Origin: Eulemur rufifrons
Lineage: Eukaryota; Chordata; Mammalia; Primates; Lemuridae
NCBI RefSeq assembly: GCF_041146395.1
Contig: NC_091000.1
Location: forward strand, 13,964,501 to 14,028,500
Length of the DNA: 64,000 bases
Direction: 5' to 3'
Shown here: positions 40,790 to 64,000 of the stretch, one piece after another
How positions within the stretch are numbered: the stretch's first letter is position 1
Layout: every line of letters begins with the position of its first letter
Notes under the pieces: model-generated
Seen by the model: only the letters and a program-made list of their open reading frames with translations
What the model was told of the DNA's origin: nothing
The model's database searches: none
Position numbers and translations under genes: made by a program

Positions 40790-41409
40790 TAACAGTTTCT
40801 ACTCAATGACAAGTATTTTCAAATTAAAAAGACATTCAAGAACAATATTGAAGAATCAGAGGTCTTGTCTTGCTGACGGGTCAGTGTTTCATAGAGCAGT
40901 CTGTTCAAGGGGGGATAAGTGCATTTATAGGTGATCAAGATAGTCTATTAATAGATTTGCAGTAAACTTTTTAAAGTAGAATATTTCATAAATGAAAATC
41001 ATTCAGAGCTTTTTGATAGATATGGATATATAGAGAGAGACACCCCCAAATAGAAAGAAATGTATAAATTGGAAAAGGAAACCAGGATGGAAAATGGGGG
41101 TGGGGAGAGTGGTCAGACGGTGAGGATGGGGATCAGATTAATCGTGAGCTGGAGGTGGGAGGGGAAGGAAGGAGTGAAGGTTCCAGCTGGTTCCAACTTC
41201 TGCAGAACCATGAAGGTGTTGAGCATTGTACACACAGCTGGGCTGAGGACATGGGAAAGATAAAATTGAACATTATAAGAACCTCGTGAACATTAATGAA
41301 TTAACTACTCTCTCCCTCCCTACTTCTTGAAAGTCTTGATGTGGGCAAACTAATTATTATAAATTTACATTTTATGTTCTGAAAGCATGCACATTTTTCT
41401 CTTTGCAGG

Positions 41410-60645
<19,236 letters not shown>

Positions 60646-62375
60646 ATGCGTTCCCACAGGCCATTTGACTCCCTGAGGGTCGAACCTGATCATTCCCTGG
60701 AAGAGGGTTTTGAGCTCGCTGAGGAAGACACTGTGTCATCCTGCTTCCCATTCAGTAACAAACAGCAAGGGCTTGGTATTTGTGAGAAAATACCAAAAGA
60801 AAACAAACTGTCATTTTTCAAAACTCCCATTCTATGATAATCGTCGTTTGTTTTTAGCGTCCAGTCTCTTGCTTTTTTGATCACACTTTTCCTGAGCCCA
60901 GGAAACACTATAAGGTGATATTTTTGAAGATTAGTATGTAGGCAGATGTACCACAAAAGAATCAAATAGTGGCACCAAAGGATCCAGTAGAACTGCTGAA
61001 AGAAACCACTATGGAAAGATTTGTTCAAGGAAAAACAGGAACTGGAAGACACAGGGACAATTACAGCCATCATCAATTTGCAAAAATCTAAGCTCTGCCT
61101 ATGTGAACACATTTCTTCTGTAAAGGAAGAATTTGAGTGAATTCAATGGTTTTCAGAATAGTCAGGGATTCTTGTCATTTCAAGTTTTAATATATTTTTT
61201 TAAAATCAGTTTAAATAGACACAAGCTAAAGGTGAATGTGAATGAAGACACCAGAATTTCCATATTGGAGCGGATCATGAGCAGCAATTTACCTGAAAGT
61301 GGTACTTTAGGGGACCAATCTTAAAGATGCATTTGCCTAAAAAACTGTTTGTGCGTAGGTTGCGTCTTTATTTGGAGTGGTTTGGGGAGAGGAAGGCTGA
61401 TGGAGTTAGGGAAGCAAGCTAAAATCTTCCTAAGACAAACTGCCACCGTGAGGGTGGCTTTACAAAGAGTGAGATAATAAATATATTGGACAAAAATCAA
61501 TGTAAATAACACATATACTGTGGAGGAAAACACAATTTGGGAACAAATGGATAGTTATAGTAAAGTCTTTAGCATCTTCAAGCAGCTCCCTGTATTCTAA
61601 GTACTGGAATTTTTTTCTTGAGTGCACATATTTTCCTAGTTACTGTTCTGATGTAATGCAATAACCTAGAATTTGAACTGTCTCCATATAGTTTTCAACA
61701 TGTGTCAATAAATATACAATTCACACCCAATATGAAAAATATTTATGGAACACCATGATGTGATAGTGTCACACTAAGCTTTGGGGATAGATATATCTCT
61801 AGCTTCATGAAGCTTACAATCTAGTTAGCATGAACAATAAAATAAAGTAATTACACAAAATATTTAATTTCAAGCTGAAATGAGTGGGATGCACAGGGTT
61901 TTATGAGACGAAAAAGGAAGAAGGACATTTGGGGCAGGCTCAAAGATTGGGATCAAAAGGAGGTTGCCCTGAGGAAGACAAAACAAGAACAACAAACAAA
62001 TAAACAGAACTGTCCCCGAAAGATCCAGATGACTGCTTTGGTATAACGGGGCCAGATCCAAAATACTGATAGATTCAAGCAAAACTGGAATTGAAGATTG
62101 GAGTGCCTTCAAGATCACCAAACAGTATTAATATCTTAGTATCCATTTCTTACTTCAATAATCTGCAGGCAACACTTCACATTAAAAAGAAAGTTTAGGA
62201 TATATTTCTGATAAGAAAGAAGTGAAGTCTTTCCTAGGAAGTACAGTATTTGAGAAAAATATATGTTAGCTTTCTAATATTTAACTTTGTATAATGTCTT
62301 AATTTTTGAACAGCTAGATTATGCCCTTGATTCATAAATGAAAACCCTATAAGAGGACATAAAATATACAATGAG
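60646..62375. other. F11 3' UTR and downstream DNA
   Basis: No coding frames of substance. Polyadenylation candidates are listed separately. A stretch around 61720-61850 (tggaacaccatgatgtgata to gcttcatgaagcttacaatc) looks like a common ancient repeat that I cannot name. Confidence 0.4.
61476..61481 (+). terminator. F11: Candidate F11 polyadenylation signal (AATAAA)
   Basis: First canonical AATAAA downstream of the F11 stop, 831 bases after it. Other AATAAA hexamers follow near 61707 and 61837. Which is used cannot be told from sequence. Confidence 0.35.
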
Positions 62376-62379
62376 AAGA

Positions 62380-62525
62380 TGGCACATGGATTATTGGGGA
62401 CCCATAAACTGTTAGAGGTGAAGGGGACTTTAGTGACCACATCCAGAGAAACGAAGCCCAGAGTGGTGACGTGACCTCTCCCAGCCCGGCTTCTGGCCAC
62501 AGGCCCCGTGCTTTAGGTGCCGATT
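62380..62525 (-). repeat. MIR-like SINE fragment, minus strand
   Basis: Antisense MIR-like text: ccagagaaacgaagcccaga, gtgacgtgacctctcccagc, ttctggccacaggccccgtg. Confidence 0.5.
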
Positions 62526-63459
62526 TAAATGTGAAGGGACGTTGGGTAGTAGAGTCTGGCGGAAAAGCAGCCCCATTGTCAGGCATTTCTCTTGGCTGCT
62601 ACGTTCATATTAGAAACAAGTTTCTGAGACGCCACACTCATTACTTTAAGGCATTTTACATTCAAGCGCTGTTCAGTTTGCTCTTGGCCCTGCGGGGAGG
62701 GCAGGCTGCTGTCCCCAGCCCAGGGTCTCTACGTTTTACCGCCAGTGGCCTCTAAACTGCAGCAGCTTCTAGTCCGGTTTCTAGGAAGAAACTGATAAAG
62801 GTGTTTAATTGTTGAAAGCGTGAGCAGCTTCTTGGGCAGCCTATTTAAACAACCCCACGGAAGGCGTGATCATAAGAGTATTGCTGACATTATTGTCATT
62901 TATTTCTATCCACAGTGAATTAAATTGGATATTCTAGAATTAAGTGAACAACTTGTTAAATGGATATCATAGAAATAAAATCAAATCAAAGATAGCGAAT
63001 CCAACTATCGATGATTAATATTGTTAATAATATTTGATTAATGAGAGTAAGACAAAGAATTGAAGTAAGAATATTACCATATCCACGTCTTACGGAATCC
63101 TGCCATGTGCCGTGTGCTACACTGTGTGCTTTTTTCCTCAGCGGCACCATGTAAGAGAAGGCCTTATTTTTCCCATTATAACATGATCTAATGCTATTGT
63201 GTTTTACAAAGGGGGGAAAAAGAAAGAAAAGGCAAATCAACTTGTAAATGTTTTCCACGTCTCCATTTTCCCACTAGAGGGCACTTTTATACCTCTCTTT
63301 GTTCCGTTTTTAAAATCACAGCAGATGGGCAGAACACAATTTATAATATGTTTAAACAAATCCTGTGTATATATAATATCAGGGAACACTAAATCAAATC
63401 AACCGCTTCAATTCAAATATGCTTGACTTTTCAAATATAATTGCCGTAAATATCTAGTC

Positions 63460-64000
63460 CCTGGATGGCAGTTTGGTCTTTAAGCCAGATGTTCCGGTGC
63501 TCCCGCCCCGACTCTGGGGTCTTCGCATCCGCGTACAGACCCCCGTTCACCCGCCCCCTGCACAGCTGCTTTGCTGATCGTGAGAGCCGAACTCGCTCCC
63601 TTGAGCACCCGAAGTGCTATTGGGATTACATTGCACGCGTACAATGTTTGTACAAGTTTTGCAAACGTGACCCTTTGAATACTGAAGGCTCGGCGATAAC
63701 AAAAGAAAGAAACAAAGAATCCCCTTCCCCGCCCCCCCCCCCCCCCCCCAACAAGCACACACAGGCCCATACACACAACACACACACACACAAACATATT
63801 CAGAAGTGGGTATGGACACGGTCAGTCCAGGACTGCGCGGGTCAAGCTCCCCAGAGGCTGTCCTGCTCCCTTGGGCTCTAATCCCCAGGTCCGACTGCAG
63901 AGCCCACGGGGGCACAGCCGGGTTTGGCGGGGCTGCCTGGTGCTACTTTGAGACTGTGACGTCGCTAGCCTCACAGGCGCACAACTTTAGCCGGTGTTTT
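63460..64000. other. CpG-rich segment at the window end
   Basis: Between about 63490 and 63645 I count roughly 14 CpG sites, far more than elsewhere in the window. A TGACGTC (CRE-type) heptamer is at 63957-63963. A C17 run near 63732 and a CA repeat lie inside. It may be the edge of a CpG island or promoter; an antisense transcript is known downstream of human F11, but I see no exon to tie to it. Confidence 0.45.

Larger units (their letters stand above)
37750..41408. other. F11 upstream region and 5' end, mostly unique DNA
   Basis: Must contain the F11 promoter and noncoding exon 1, but neither shows a signal I can call. A MIR fragment (39390-39530) and a short tandem repeat (40715-40789) are listed separately. 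Open frames are short and without homology I recognise. Confidence 0.45.

Noticed and set aside
60690..61112. 140-codon minus-strand frame downstream of F11
   Set aside because: It overlaps the F11 3' region, shows no domain and is AT-rich; likely chance.
63465..63881. 138-codon frame with a proline run
   Set aside because: The proline run is the C17 homopolymer and the His/Thr part is the CA repeat. The left part is CpG-rich but shows no family I know.

Overview
This is a mammalian nuclear genomic window, about 37-40% GC by eye. Genes are split into short exons with GT-AG introns, and the space between is filled with mammalian interspersed repeats (MIR, MER5A, MER20, MER2, MLT1, L1, L3/CR1, mariner). 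Two younger L1 copies on the minus strand (about 24.0-25.1 kb and 48.9-49.9 kb) have a 3' UTR of the type I associate with strepsirrhine primates (lemurs and lorises). I recognised no Alu element, so the species call is moderate: strepsirrhine most likely, another euarchontan possible.

The gene order CYP4V2 - KLKB1 - F11, all on the + strand, matches the human 4q35 locus. (1) 0.9-8.2 kb: the last five coding exons of CYP4V2, a fatty-acid omega-hydroxylase P450; its first exons lie upstream of the window. (2) 8.2-14.5 kb: the CYP4V2 3' UTR and intergenic DNA, including an isolated minus-strand L1 5' UTR just upstream of KLKB1. (3) 14.5-34.8 kb: all 14 coding exons of KLKB1 (plasma prekallikrein), joining to an intact 638-codon reading frame. 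(4) 34.8-41.4 kb: KLKB1 3' UTR and repeats. (5) 41.4-60.6 kb: all 14 coding exons of F11 (coagulation factor XI), joining to an intact 625-codon frame; intron 2 carries a stacked set of transposons (MER2, an old L1, a full-length dead mariner and a second L1 3' end). (6) 60.6-64 kb: downstream DNA ending in a CpG-rich segment.

KLKB1 and F11 are tandem paralogues. Both encode a signal peptide, four apple domains and a trypsin-like protease. Eleven of the thirteen exons after the signal exon have identical lengths in the two genes. In blood both zymogens circulate bound to high-molecular-weight kininogen and are activated by factor XIIa: kallikrein cuts kininogen and factor XII, and factor XIa activates factor IX. 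Catalytic triads and activation sites are intact in both. The noncoding first exons of KLKB1 and F11 could not be placed from sequence alone.

I found no bacterial-type system, CRISPR array, tRNA or rRNA. The most unusual points are a GC-AG intron in KLKB1, an L1 reduced to an intact endonuclease reading frame fused to a 3' end, a full-length mariner whose third catalytic Asp is Ala, and some lineage differences in factor XI.
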